Shown here piece by piece: positions 1 through 6,516 of a stretch of DNA of 11,038 nt (the first letter of the stretch is position 1; each line of letters starts with the position of its first letter). The position numbers were made by a program, and so were the translations under genes. Below the pieces are notes generated by a model. It was not told where the DNA came from. It ran no database searches and was given only the letters and a program-made list of their open reading frames with translations. The DNA comes from CAZFZQ01 sp964522845 (GTDB taxonomy: Bacteria > Patescibacteriota > Patescibacteriia > GCA-002772895), in NCBI GenBank assembly GCA_964522845.1, contig CAZFZQ010000026.1, forward strand, positions 1 to 11,038, written 5' to 3'.

Positions 1-118
1 CGTTTTTAACTTTTTTCTGCCACTGGCTCCGCGACGTTTCAGAAAATTTTTCCGTGAGATATACATCCAAGCGCTTGCCCTTGTCTTGATCTTCTATCAT
101 TATATTATTTTTTTTCAT
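1..118 (-). CDS. RluA/RluD-family rRNA pseudouridine synthase, N-terminal fragment
   Basis: The gene runs off the left edge, so only about 39 residues are visible. They read MKKNNIMIEDQDKGKRLDVY and continue to TSRSQWQKKVKN. The pattern GKRLDxYLxEKFxxxSRSxxQKxVKNG is the start of the S4 RNA-binding domain that precedes the catalytic domain in RluA/RluD-type pseudouridine synthases, which convert uridines of 23S rRNA to pseudouridine. The catalytic domain lies outside the window, so the position modified cannot be told. The ATG at 118 is chosen because AAGG lies a few bases upstream; an in-frame ATG at 100 has no such motif. An S4 domain alone also occurs in other RNA-binding proteins, but the RLDxYL...SRSxxQ order favours RluA. 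A long palindrome sits just upstream (134-185). Confidence 0.72.
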   Translation of the reverse strand, partial: MKKNNIMIEDQDKGKRLDVYLTEKFSETSRSQWQKKVKN

Positions 119-133
119 ATACCTTATACTTAT

Positions 134-185
134 ATTATCTTTCCACAAAAACTAAGCGGCCGCTGAGTTTTTGTGGAAAGATAAT
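134..185. repeat. 52-bp near-perfect palindrome between two minus-strand genes
   Basis: The arms 134-153 and 166-185 are exact inverse complements (20 of 20). The centre, 154-165, pairs again around GCGGCCGC apart from one A/G mismatch. On the plus strand it is followed by a T-rich run (186-198), as in an intrinsic terminator, but both flanking genes are on the minus strand. In their direction the hairpin is followed by ATAAGTATAAGG and then the RluA-like start codon. It could be a cruciform-forming repeat, a processing or regulatory hairpin in the mRNA, or a terminator for antisense transcription. Confidence 0.85.
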
Positions 186-188
186 TTT

Positions 189-710
189 TTATTTTTTTAT
201 CTCTAAGCGCTCTTCCAGCTCGTGGTTTTCCCGCGCCGTGACGATTAACATCATCAAAAACATTACGGCCGCGAACGCCAAAAGCACAGTCCGCCCGGTG
301 CCGAAAAATGCAGAAAAAGCCGCCATAAGATACGCAGTGTAAGCCGGATGATGAAAATATTTATACGGCCCCAAACCAATCCGTTCTTGCTTTACCGATT
401 GCGGACGCAAAACCGCCCAGAGAAAAAATCGCCTCGGCCCCAAAGTCTCCACGGACCACAAAACCAAAAACAGCGAACTCCAACCGGTTACAATACAAAG
501 AACGACGAGCCAATATGGCGGGGCAAAGAGCGCGTCCGTATTTCCCGCGAGCCATTTCGCCAAGAAAAAAGACGCAACCCAAACCACGCCGGCCGCAAGA
601 TAAAATATCATAGGGCGTTTTCTCCACGCGCGCAAAAACGCATGCAACAAAATATGCGCGGCCGGTATGGGCCCTAAAATAAATATTGTCCAGAATGCAA
701 TTGATGGCAT
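189..710 (-). CDS. Isoprenylcysteine carboxyl methyltransferase (ICMT/PEMT)-like membrane protein
   Basis: A 173-residue integral membrane protein with about four to five hydrophobic segments (near residues 5-27, 34-53, 64-88, 125-155). The C-terminal signature GPYKYFHHPAYTAYLMA followed by ENHELEERL matches the conserved SAM-binding region of the ICMT/PEMT family (usual form GPYRYVRHPxYxGxLL...EExxLxxxFG). Bacterial members of this family methylate small or lipid-linked substrates in the membrane; the actual substrate here is unknown. The ATG at 710 lies two bases after the cca stop codon (TAATTATG), so the gene is probably translated by coupling with cca and shares its mRNA. No Shine-Dalgarno is visible. 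The final catalytic-region Glu residues are present, so it looks complete. Confidence 0.75.
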   Translation of the reverse strand: MPSIAFWTIFILGPIPAAHILLHAFLRAWRKRPMIFYLAAGVVWVASFFLAKWLAGNTDALFAPPYWLVVLCIVTGWSSLFLVLWSVETLGPRRFFLWAVLRPQSVKQERIGLGPYKYFHHPAYTAYLMAAFSAFFGTGRTVLLAFAAVMFLMMLIVTARENHELEERLEIKK

Positions 711-712
711 AA

Positions 713-2242
713 TTATAATTTTATTTTCTTAATAAATTTCTCAGCGTCTTTTTTATTCTTTACCCTGCCATTCAATTGTTCTTCGCGGAGCAATTGCAAA
801 ACTTCTCCCACTTTTATTCCCGGCGGAATTTTTAAAATTTTCATCACCGCGTCGCCATTCAAAAACGGCGCGGGCAATGTTGCCTTGGGCGACTTGCCCA
901 TCTCTTTCCAAATTTTATACGCCGCCTTAAAACGCGACAAATCCAGTTTAACATTTGCCGGCCGGCAAGCCATGGCATCCGCCAAAAATAATTGCATATG
1001 CGAAAGCCCGCCATAAACTTTATGAAAAAGATATTTTTCTATTGTTGTTTTATTCAGTATCCGCGGATCGCTGTATAAAAAAAGCATGTGGCTGCCGACA
1101 AGCCATGATATTTTTCCGATATCAACTCGCGCCTCCGGCGGAGCGGAAAATTTTAGCCGTTCTAAAAATTTCCGCGCAATCTCCGCGCCCATTTTGTCGT
1201 GATTATAAAATACCGTGCGGCCGTCTTTTTTCATTTTTGCCGCGGGCTTCCCAACATCATGAAGCAAGATAGCCATTTTAGTATCCAAATCAACCGTTTC
1301 GGAAAAATATTTTTTGAAAAATTTTATTTCAATGTTTTGGAGTGCCATAAGGGTATGGATCATCACATCACCTTCGCTGTGAAATTCTTTCGGCTGGGAA
1401 CATTTTTTCATTGCAATCAATTCCGGCATCAAGGCGCGAGCGGCTCCGCATTCAAAATATTTTTTTATCGTTTCCACCGGCTGCGCGTCAAAACTTTTCA
1501 AAAATTCCGAAGCAATTACTTCGTACGGAACTTTTCTTTCTCCTGATTCCGCCAAATCATTGATTTTTCCGATATATTTTTTTACCGCGGCCCAGGTCTT
1601 CATTTCAATTTTGAAATCCAATTGCATGGCAAAACGGATCGCGCGCAACATGCGGGAATAATCCTCGGCAAAACGTTCCGCCGGCGCGCCCACGGCGCGG
1701 ATTATTTTTTTATCCAAATCAAAAAGCCCTCCGTAGGGATCCACGATCTCGCCCGTAACAACATTCCAAGCCATGGCATTCACGGTAAAATCCCGGCGCG
1801 CTAAATCATCTTCTATGGGCAGGTTGGGATCGGCTTTAACTTTAAAATCTTTGTAACCGCCCGTGCCATACGCAAAATCCGTGCGCGGCAAAGCAATGTC
1901 TATCTGTCTCGCCTCTTCAGATCTGTCATTGCGAGCGCCGTCATCGGGGCGTGGCAATCTCGCCGTCTTCGGCGTAAATTTCAGCACGCTAAATCTTTTT
2001 CCAACCAAATCAACCCGGCCGGATTTTGCCAAAAATTTCTCCAAATCTTTTATCTTTATTTTTCTTACTAAAACATCCATATCCTTGACCGGCCTTCCTA
2101 TTATTATATCGCGCACCGCTCCGCCCACGAGATACATCTCCGCGCCCTTATGTTCTTTTGTCATTTTTTTAGCCAACGCCAAAATCCCCTCTTTTTCAAG
2201 GATCTTATCAAGCTTCACAGCAATTTTCTTATCAAGCTTCAT
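713..2242 (-). CDS. cca: CCA tRNA nucleotidyltransferase with HD domain, carrying an in-frame repeat insertion
   Basis: A 509-residue class II nucleotidyltransferase that adds or repairs the 3' CCA end of tRNAs. The catalytic head shows YLVGGAVRD (about 37-45), the carboxylates of KDMDV (D54, D56), QIDIALPR (about 113-120), DLARRDFTVNAMAWN and DPYGGLFDLDKKIIRAVG, then EDYSRMLRAIRFAMQL. A C-terminal HD hydrolase domain follows (ILLHDVGKP, then a second His/Asp cluster at NHDKMGAEIARKF). Residues about 93-110 (TARLPRPDDGARNDRSE) have no place in the family and are the translation of a dispersed DNA repeat (1924-1962). The ATG at 2242 is preferred over a TTG 17 codons upstream because MKLDKKIAVKLDKIL is a normal start. 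TATAAT lies only three bases upstream of it, and there is no Shine-Dalgarno. It is divergent from the M16 peptidase and leads into the ICMT-like gene. Confidence 0.9.
   Translation of the reverse strand: MKLDKKIAVKLDKILEKEGILALAKKMTKEHKGAEMYLVGGAVRDIIIGRPVKDMDVLVRKIKIKDLEKFLAKSGRVDLVGKRFSVLKFTPKTARLPRPDDGARNDRSEEARQIDIALPRTDFAYGTGGYKDFKVKADPNLPIEDDLARRDFTVNAMAWNVVTGEIVDPYGGLFDLDKKIIRAVGAPAERFAEDYSRMLRAIRFAMQLDFKIEMKTWAAVKKYIGKINDLAESGERKVPYEVIASEFLKSFDAQPVETIKKYFECGAARALMPELIAMKKCSQPKEFHSEGDVMIHTLMALQNIEIKFFKKYFSETVDLDTKMAILLHDVGKPAAKMKKDGRTVFYNHDKMGAEIARKFLERLKFSAPPEARVDIGKISWLVGSHMLFLYSDPRILNKTTIEKYLFHKVYGGLSHMQLFLADAMACRPANVKLDLSRFKAAYKIWKEMGKSPKATLPAPFLNGDAVMKILKIPPGIKVGEVLQLLREEQLNGRVKNKKDAEKFIKKIKL
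1924..1962. repeat. Dispersed palindromic repeat, copy 1 (inside cca)
   Basis: It begins TGTCATTGCGAG and ends GGCAATCTCG, the same ends as copies 2 and 3; the interior (CGCCGTCATCGGGGCGT) differs. The outer ATTGC...GCAAT and inner CGCC...GGCG are inverted repeats, so it can form a hairpin. It lies within the cca coding region in frame, contributing the residues ARLPRPDDGARNDR between the conserved strands FSVLKFTPK and QIDIALPR. Confidence 0.8.
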
Positions 2243-2245
2243 ATT

Positions 2246-2251
2246 ATTATA
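2246..2251 (-). promoter_or_regulatory. Possible -10 hexamer upstream of cca
   Basis: A perfect TATAAT read on the minus strand ends three bases before the cca ATG, with no clear -35 hexamer at the usual distance. If used, the transcript would begin at or just inside the start codon, so this may be chance in AT-rich DNA or point to a near-leaderless mRNA. Confidence 0.25.
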
Positions 2252-2286
2252 TAGTATCAAAATATGCCCAAATATCAAACGCGGGG

Positions 2287-2315
2287 TTGACAAAGCCGGC
2301 GGAAATGCTTAAAGT
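2287..2315 (+). promoter_or_regulatory. Sigma-70-type promoter of the M16 peptidase gene
   Basis: TTGACA (2287-2292), a 17-base spacer and TAAAGT (2310-2315). Transcription would start near 2322, just ahead of a purine-rich Shine-Dalgarno (AAGGAAAGGGG, about 2321-2331) that stands seven bases from the ATG at 2338. Confidence 0.6.
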
Positions 2316-2337
2316 CAAATAAGGAAAGGGGTGCAAG

Positions 2338-3603
2338 ATGCTGACAACGAAACACATTTTGAAAAATGGCATTCGCGTTCTTCTTACTTCCATGGAAGGG
2401 ACAGAAGCTGTCACGGTAATGATTTTAGTCAAAGCCGGATCGCGCTGTGAGGACGTGCTAACGAACGGCCTGGCACACTTTCAGGAACACATGTTTTTCA
2501 AGGGCGGAAAAAAGTATCCCAGCACTAAGGCCGTGGCCGTGGCCGCGGATTCAATGGGCGCGGAATATAACGCCTTCACTTCCAGTCAAGAAGTGGCCTA
2601 CTACATGCAGTGCGCCGGAAGCCAAGTGGAAAAAGCACTGGACATTTTGTCCGACATGCTCTTTGAAACGCAGTTCAAACAGGAAGATGTTGAAAAAGAA
2701 CGCGGCGTGGTTTTGGAAGAAATCAACAGAAAACTTGATGATCCCGGCCACCAGGTCTGGACAGATTGGCGCGGACTTATCTTCGGTAATCAGCCATTGG
2801 GACGGCCAATCCTCGGCCCGCCCGACAACATCAAAAAATTCAACAGCAAAGATTTTCTGCGATACAGACAATGGTTCTACGCCACGGACAGAATTGTGGT
2901 TTCCATTGCCGGAAAAATCAACGACAAAGCGCTAAAACTCGTGGAACAATATTTCGGCGCGCAGAAATCTTCAACTGGCGACGAATGGAAATTATTTGAT
3001 TCCCGTCTCTGCACAGACAACGTGCAAATCCGCACCAAAGACACGGCCCAGGCGCATTTCGTCCTCGGCGTGTTGGCGCCCGAAGACAAAAGCGACCTTG
3101 CGCCAGCCGCGCGCTTGCTTGCGATGGCATTAGGCGGAGGCATGAGTTCGCGCCTCTTCCTCAGAATCAGAGAAAAACAAGGGCTTTGCTACAGCGTCGG
3201 CACTCATTATGAAAGGCTTTACGATATTGGATCTTTTGCTATTTACGCCGGCGTCAAACTGGAAAAAACCCTGCACGCTGTCGCAGGCATCATCAAAGAA
3301 TGCGGAAAAGTTTTCAGAGACGGCATTACCAAAGCGGAATTGAAAAAAGTTAAGGCCATGCTGGAAGGCACTTTCGCGCTCGGCCTGGAAAATTCACAAT
3401 CCGTGGCCATGTTCTATGGAAAACAAGAACTTCTGCACGATAAAATGGACTCGCCCCGCGAAGTGCTGGACAAGATCCAGGCCGTAACACTGCACGACGT
3501 GGCTCATATCGCATATTCAATTCTAAATCCGAAACGGCTCTGCATTACCGTCGTCGGCCCATACGAAAAGAAGTCGGATTTCTCCGAGCTTCTGCACTAC
3601 TAA
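2338..3603 (+). CDS. M16-family zinc metallopeptidase (processing-protease-like)
   Basis: A 421-residue single-chain M16 peptidase. The inverted zinc motif HFQEH (H47, E50, H51) is followed 76 residues later by the third ligand in RGVVLEEINR (E127 or E128), the spacing typical of the family. The C-terminal half carries GGGMSSRLFLRIREKQGLCYSV, including the Arg and Tyr that position the substrate chain. At this length it resembles the bacterial PqqL/YmxG/mitochondrial processing peptidase beta type, which act on short or unfolded peptides; the substrate is unknown. No signal peptide is visible, so it should be cytosolic. Family members often work as a pair of active and inactive subunits, but no second M16 gene is adjacent. 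A strong Shine-Dalgarno and a consensus-like promoter precede it, and a bidirectional terminator follows. Confidence 0.92.
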   Translation: MLTTKHILKNGIRVLLTSMEGTEAVTVMILVKAGSRCEDVLTNGLAHFQEHMFFKGGKKYPSTKAVAVAADSMGAEYNAFTSSQEVAYYMQCAGSQVEKALDILSDMLFETQFKQEDVEKERGVVLEEINRKLDDPGHQVWTDWRGLIFGNQPLGRPILGPPDNIKKFNSKDFLRYRQWFYATDRIVVSIAGKINDKALKLVEQYFGAQKSSTGDEWKLFDSRLCTDNVQIRTKDTAQAHFVLGVLAPEDKSDLAPAARLLAMALGGGMSSRLFLRIREKQGLCYSVGTHYERLYDIGSFAIYAGVKLEKTLHAVAGIIKECGKVFRDGITKAELKKVKAMLEGTFALGLENSQSVAMFYGKQELLHDKMDSPREVLDKIQAVTLHDVAHIAYSILNPKRLCITVVGPYEKKSDFSELLHY

Positions 3604-3639
3604 AAACAAAACCTCTCCGCAGAACGGAGAGATTTTTTT
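3602..3639. terminator. Bidirectional intrinsic terminator between M16 peptidase and typA
   Basis: Stem CTCTCCG (3613-3619), loop CAGAA, stem CGGAGAG (3625-3631). On the plus strand it is followed by ATTTTTTT; on the minus strand by GTTTTGTTTTT. It lies between two convergent genes and serves both. Confidence 0.9.
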
Positions 3640-5452
3640 ATTCCTCTTTTTTCATTTTCATCCGCTTGGCCGTATTTTCATCAAGATAAATTTTGCGGAT
3701 ACGAACATTCAAAGGCGTCACTTCCACCAGTTCATCATCGCTGATATATTCCAAGGCATCTTCCAAATCCATCAATTTCGGCGCGTTAAAATGTTCCATT
3801 CCGCCTTCGCCTTTGGAGCGCATATTGGAAAGTTGTTTGGCTTTGCAAACGTTCACGCGCAAATCGCCGGGGCGGGAATTTTGCCCCACCACCTGTCCGG
3901 TATAAACCGTGACATCCGAGCCGATGAAGAGGGTGCCCCTCTCTTGGATATTTACCAAGCCGTAAAGATTTGATTTGCCCGGCTCATACGCCACGAGCGA
4001 CCCTTGCTCGCGTTCGCGCCAATTGCCCGGGTCCGGAAGATATTGATGAAATTCCGTATTCATAATTCCAAGTCCGCGCGTGTCCGTCAAAAATTCCCCG
4101 CGATAGCCAAACAGCCCGCGCGTGGGAATGATAAATTCCAAATAAACAATTCCTTCCACGGTTTTCATGTCCTGAATTTCGCCTTTGCGGCTTCCTAATT
4201 TTTGCATCACCGTTCCATAATGCGCTTCCGGCACTTCAATAAAAATCCGTTCATACGGCACATGTTTTTTGTGGTCAATTTCTTTCACAATCACCTGAGG
4301 CATGGAAATTTGAAATTCATAACCCTCGCGGCGCATGCGTTCAATCAAAATCGCAAGGTGCAATTCTCCGCGTCCCGACACAATCCATTTGCCGTCCGTG
4401 GTATCTTCCACGCGGAGCGCCATATCGGTTTCCAATTCTTTCATCAAACGTTCGCGGATTTGGCGGGAAGTGGAAAATTTTCCTTCCTTGCCCGCAACCG
4501 GCGAATCATTAATCATAAAAATCATTTTGATGGTGGGTTCGTCAATATTCAAAAGAGGTAAGACGATGGGTGTTGCCGGATCGGCGATGGTCTCGCCGAT
4601 GTTCACTTCAGGGATTCCGGCCAAAGCCACGATGTCGCCCGCGCCCGCCTCGGTCGCTTCAATGCGGCCAAGCCCGAAAAAAGTCATGAGCGACATGAGG
4701 CGAAATTTTTGCTGTTTTCCTTCGCGGTCAATATGCATCACTTCCTGGCCCGCGCGCACCGTGCCATTATAAATTTTTCCCACCGCGATTCTGCCTTTGA
4801 AATTATCACCGATAATGGTGGTGACGAGTATTTGCAAAGGTGCTTCCGGATTGCCGGTTGAGGCGGGAATGTTTTTTAAAATTGATTCAAAAATCGGTTT
4901 CACATCTTCCATTTCCGAAAGATTTGGTTCAAGCCCGGCTTTTCCCAATTTTGAAGAAGCGTAAATCACGGGAAAATTTAACGCCTGGTCGTCCGCGCCT
5001 AACTCCACAAACAAATCAAAAGTTTTGTCCAAAACAAAATCCGGCCGGGCGTCGGCTTTGTCAATTTTATTTATCACGACAATTATTTTCAATCCCATTT
5101 TCAGGGCTTTTTTCAAAACAAATCTGGTCTGCGGCATTGGCCCTTCTTTGGCGTCAACCAAAAGAAGGCAGCCGTTCGCCATATTCAAAACGCGCTCCAC
5201 CTCTCCGCCGAAATCGGCGTGGCCCGGAGTGTCTATAATATTTATTTTTGTGTCGCCATATTGCACCGCGGCGTTCTTGGAAAAAATCGTAATCCCGCGT
5301 TCGCGTTCCAGTTCATTGGAATCCATGATGCAAATCCGGTCTTGCATTTCTTTGCTCAAAAAAGTTTTTGAGAAATGCAAAAGCGTGTCAACGAGAGTTG
5401 TTTTTCCATGGTCAACGTGTGCAATTATCGCAACATTTCTGATGTTCGCCAT
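3638..5452 (-). CDS. typA: Ribosome-associated GTPase TypA/BipA
   Basis: A 604-residue translational GTPase of normal family length. It binds the ribosome like EF-G and supports 50S assembly and growth under stress. G1 is AHVDHGKT (11-18), G2 RGIT (52-55), G3 DTPGH (74-78) and G4 NKID (128-131). EF-G-like domains II, III and V follow, then the TypA-specific C-terminal domain with TRGLFGYRGEFLTDTRG and the region KGEGGMEHFNAPKLMDLEDALEYI near the end. The start MANIRNVAIIAHVDHGKTT is standard. No Shine-Dalgarno precedes the ATG: the six bases upstream abut a dispersed repeat (5458-5491). A candidate promoter lies 140-170 bases upstream with a terminator-like hairpin between it and the gene. 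Confidence 0.96.
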   Translation of the reverse strand: MANIRNVAIIAHVDHGKTTLVDTLLHFSKTFLSKEMQDRICIMDSNELERERGITIFSKNAAVQYGDTKINIIDTPGHADFGGEVERVLNMANGCLLLVDAKEGPMPQTRFVLKKALKMGLKIIVVINKIDKADARPDFVLDKTFDLFVELGADDQALNFPVIYASSKLGKAGLEPNLSEMEDVKPIFESILKNIPASTGNPEAPLQILVTTIIGDNFKGRIAVGKIYNGTVRAGQEVMHIDREGKQQKFRLMSLMTFFGLGRIEATEAGAGDIVALAGIPEVNIGETIADPATPIVLPLLNIDEPTIKMIFMINDSPVAGKEGKFSTSRQIRERLMKELETDMALRVEDTTDGKWIVSGRGELHLAILIERMRREGYEFQISMPQVIVKEIDHKKHVPYERIFIEVPEAHYGTVMQKLGSRKGEIQDMKTVEGIVYLEFIIPTRGLFGYRGEFLTDTRGLGIMNTEFHQYLPDPGNWREREQGSLVAYEPGKSNLYGLVNIQERGTLFIGSDVTVYTGQVVGQNSRPGDLRVNVCKAKQLSNMRSKGEGGMEHFNAPKLMDLEDALEYISDDELVEVTPLNVRIRKIYLDENTAKRMKMKKEE

Positions 5453-5457
5453 ATATG

Positions 5458-5491
5458 TGTCATTGCGAGGAGTCCGCGACGCGGCAATCTC
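5458..5491. repeat. Dispersed palindromic repeat, copy 2 (in front of typA)
   Basis: 34 bp, starting TGTCATTGCGAGGAGTCC and ending GCGGCAATCTC. It is identical, in inverted orientation, to 10405-10438, and shares its ends with copy 1 in cca. It ends six bases before the typA start codon. Read on the typA strand, CGAGGAG just upstream of the repeat core can pair with CTCCTCG inside it, as an alternative to the ATTGC/GCAAT fold. Confidence 0.92.
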
Positions 5492-5499
5492 CTCGTGTC

Positions 5500-5521
5500 A
5501 TCCCGGACTACGATCCGGGAT
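5500..5521. repeat. Second palindrome of the composite repeat upstream of typA
   Basis: ATCCCGGA (5500-5507), CTACGA, TCCGGGAT (5514-5521): an 8-bp perfect inverted repeat preceded by GTC and followed by CCATC. GTCATCCCGG...CCGGGATCC elements of this kind are known as dispersed extragenic repeats in several bacterial groups. Here it stands nine bases from copy 2 of the other repeat family, making a composite insertion of about 65 bp in the typA leader. Confidence 0.75.
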
Positions 5522-5541
5522 CCATCTTCCTCCGTCGGCAT

Positions 5542-5570
5542 AAAAAAAATCCGCCTTTTTCAGAGCAGAT
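5542..5570 (-). terminator. Intrinsic terminator or attenuator in the typA leader
   Basis: On the minus strand ATCTGCT (5570-5564), loop CTGAAAAA, GGCGGAT (5555-5549), then a run of eight T. The 7-bp stem has two G-U pairs. It may end the transcript of the PD-(D/E)XK gene. Because the only good candidate promoter for typA lies upstream of it, it may also act as an attenuator. A short alternative hairpin, GCAG-ATTT-CTGC (5565-5576), would use up its first arm. Confidence 0.55.
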
Positions 5571-5594
5571 TTCTGCCTAAAAATCATAACCCCT

Positions 5595-5623
5595 ATCGTA
5601 TCACAAAATCAGGTTTCTGTCAA
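5595..5623 (-). promoter_or_regulatory. Sigma-70-type promoter reading towards typA
   Basis: On the minus strand TTGACA (5623-5618), a 17-base spacer and TACGAT (5600-5595). Transcription would start near 5588, giving typA a leader of about 135 nt that contains the terminator-like hairpin and both repeat palindromes. Confidence 0.55.
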
Positions 5624-5713
5624 GTTAAGCTCCCCTAAATTTTCAGAATCTTCAATTTGATCCGGCTCGATCGTCCCCTCTTTCACAAGCTCCAAAATAT
5701 CCTCAGAATCCAT
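5609..5713 (-). CDS. Possible 34-residue acidic small protein
   Basis: An open frame starts with ATG three bases after the stop of the PD-(D/E)XK gene, in the same frame (TAG GAT ATG). It reads MDSEDILELVKEGTIEPDQI and ends LGELNLTET. It is strongly acidic (about ten Asp/Glu in 34) with no recognised domain. AGGA lies too close to the start to be a good ribosome site, and the -35 hexamer of the typA-directed promoter lies inside its last codons. It could be a real small protein, or simply the diverged former C-terminus of its neighbour after a stop mutation. Weak call. Confidence 0.25.
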   Translation of the reverse strand: MDSEDILELVKEGTIEPDQIEDSENLGELNLTET

Positions 5714-5716
5714 ATC

Positions 5717-6436
5717 CTAAACTTTTATCTTCTTCAATTCTCCAACATAACTGCAATAATCACATTCCGCGCCGGCCTCCGGAATCTTGTCGCTATTCAA
5801 GCATTTATGCGCGGACAAAATTGTTTTTTCCACCCACGAATCATCACCCTTGTAAGGAACCAGAGTAATATCAAATTCTAATTTTGCGTCAAAAGCTTTT
5901 TTGTCCTTGCGCCCGTTACAATAAACAAAATATCCCGTGTTGCTAACCTTATATCCTTTTTGGCGCAAAAGCCATTGATAAATTTCCATCTGCCTTTTAT
6001 AGCCAATCTGCCAATCCTTGTCCAAATCTTCTATCTTTTCGTCCTTGCTCGTTGCCTTATAGTCCACCACAATATATTCCCCTTTAGAATTTTGCCAAAG
6101 ATCATCAATCGCGCCGGTGATTATAAAATTCGTCGGCTTGTGCAAAACTTGAATTCCCTTAAAATTTTCTCTCCAAATATCAAGCTCTTTATGATTTGCC
6201 GGAACGGCGTCAATTCCATATTTTTCAATCAGCGGATGGGCAATATTCTTCGCGCGGTGTATGTCAAATTCTTTTTTCAAAAGAAAATCCACCGCGCTGT
6301 TAAGGGCAAAAGGAAATCCCGGCGGCCGCCCGATGCCCAACTTGCGGTCATGATAGAAACATCGCGGGCAATTCAAAAACAGATCAATCTTTGACCGGGA
6401 TAACCTGAACGGTTCCTCCGCCCCCGGCTCATACAT
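5717..6436 (-). CDS. PD-(D/E)XK nuclease-superfamily protein with four cysteines (Cas4/RecB-like)
   Basis: A 239-residue protein. Near the N-terminus LSRSKIDLFLNCPRCFY (12-28) is the typical opening of RecB/Cas4-type nucleases. The nuclease core is ITGAIDD (107-112) followed by YIVVDYKAT (121-129), giving D111/D112, D125 and K127, then QIGYKRQMEIYQWLL (143-157) with the conserved Gln-Tyr helix. C23 and C26 near the N-terminus and C225 and C228 (ECDYCSY) near the C-terminus could hold a metal or iron-sulfur cluster that clasps the fold, as in Cas4 and AddB, although those usually have a 1+3 rather than a 2+2 cysteine arrangement. No cas genes are nearby. The ATG at 6436 is chosen over a GTG at 6472 because MYEPGAEEPFRLSRSK is the natural beginning and a promoter spans the GTG. 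Role unknown, probably DNA processing or repair. Confidence 0.75.
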   Translation of the reverse strand: MYEPGAEEPFRLSRSKIDLFLNCPRCFYHDRKLGIGRPPGFPFALNSAVDFLLKKEFDIHRAKNIAHPLIEKYGIDAVPANHKELDIWRENFKGIQVLHKPTNFIITGAIDDLWQNSKGEYIVVDYKATSKDEKIEDLDKDWQIGYKRQMEIYQWLLRQKGYKVSNTGYFVYCNGRKDKKAFDAKLEFDITLVPYKGDDSWVEKTILSAHKCLNSDKIPEAGAECDYCSYVGELKKIKV

Positions 6437-6454
6437 CCCGCGAATTCTTTTTGA

Positions 6455-6484
6455 GTTATAGTATTGCGACACATTGTTTTACAA
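6455..6484 (-). promoter_or_regulatory. Candidate promoter of the PD-(D/E)XK gene
   Basis: On the minus strand TTGTAA (6484-6479), an 18-base spacer and TATAAC (6460-6455), about 20 bases before the ATG at 6436. The -35 overlaps the hairpin at 6481-6512. Confidence 0.4.
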
Positions 6485-6512
6485 AGGTGGTGCGTGCAAG
6501 GCACACCTTTGT
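6481..6512. repeat. Hairpin repeat downstream of the toxin gene
   Basis: ACAAAGGTG (6481-6489) and CACCTTTGT (6504-6512) are exact inverse complements, and TGC/GCA extend the stem inside. No T run follows on either strand, so it is not an obvious terminator. Its right half, TGCAAGGCACACCTTTGTC (6495-6513), matches 17 of 19 bases of 7868-7886 on the other side of the toxin-antitoxin pair. Confidence 0.7.
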
Positions 6513-6516
6513 CGAT

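Noticed and set aside
348..677. Long plus-strand frames opposite the ICMT-like gene, cca and typA.
   Set aside because: They lie within well-supported minus-strand genes, have no domain-like sequence and arise from codon bias in the opposite frame.
5458..5521. The palindromes before typA as a CRISPR fragment.
   Set aside because: No regularly spaced direct repeats or spacers; copies are scattered and inverted relative to one another.
5717..6472. The PD-(D/E)XK nuclease as Cas4 of a CRISPR system.
   Set aside because: No CRISPR array or other cas gene in the window and the cysteine arrangement differs.
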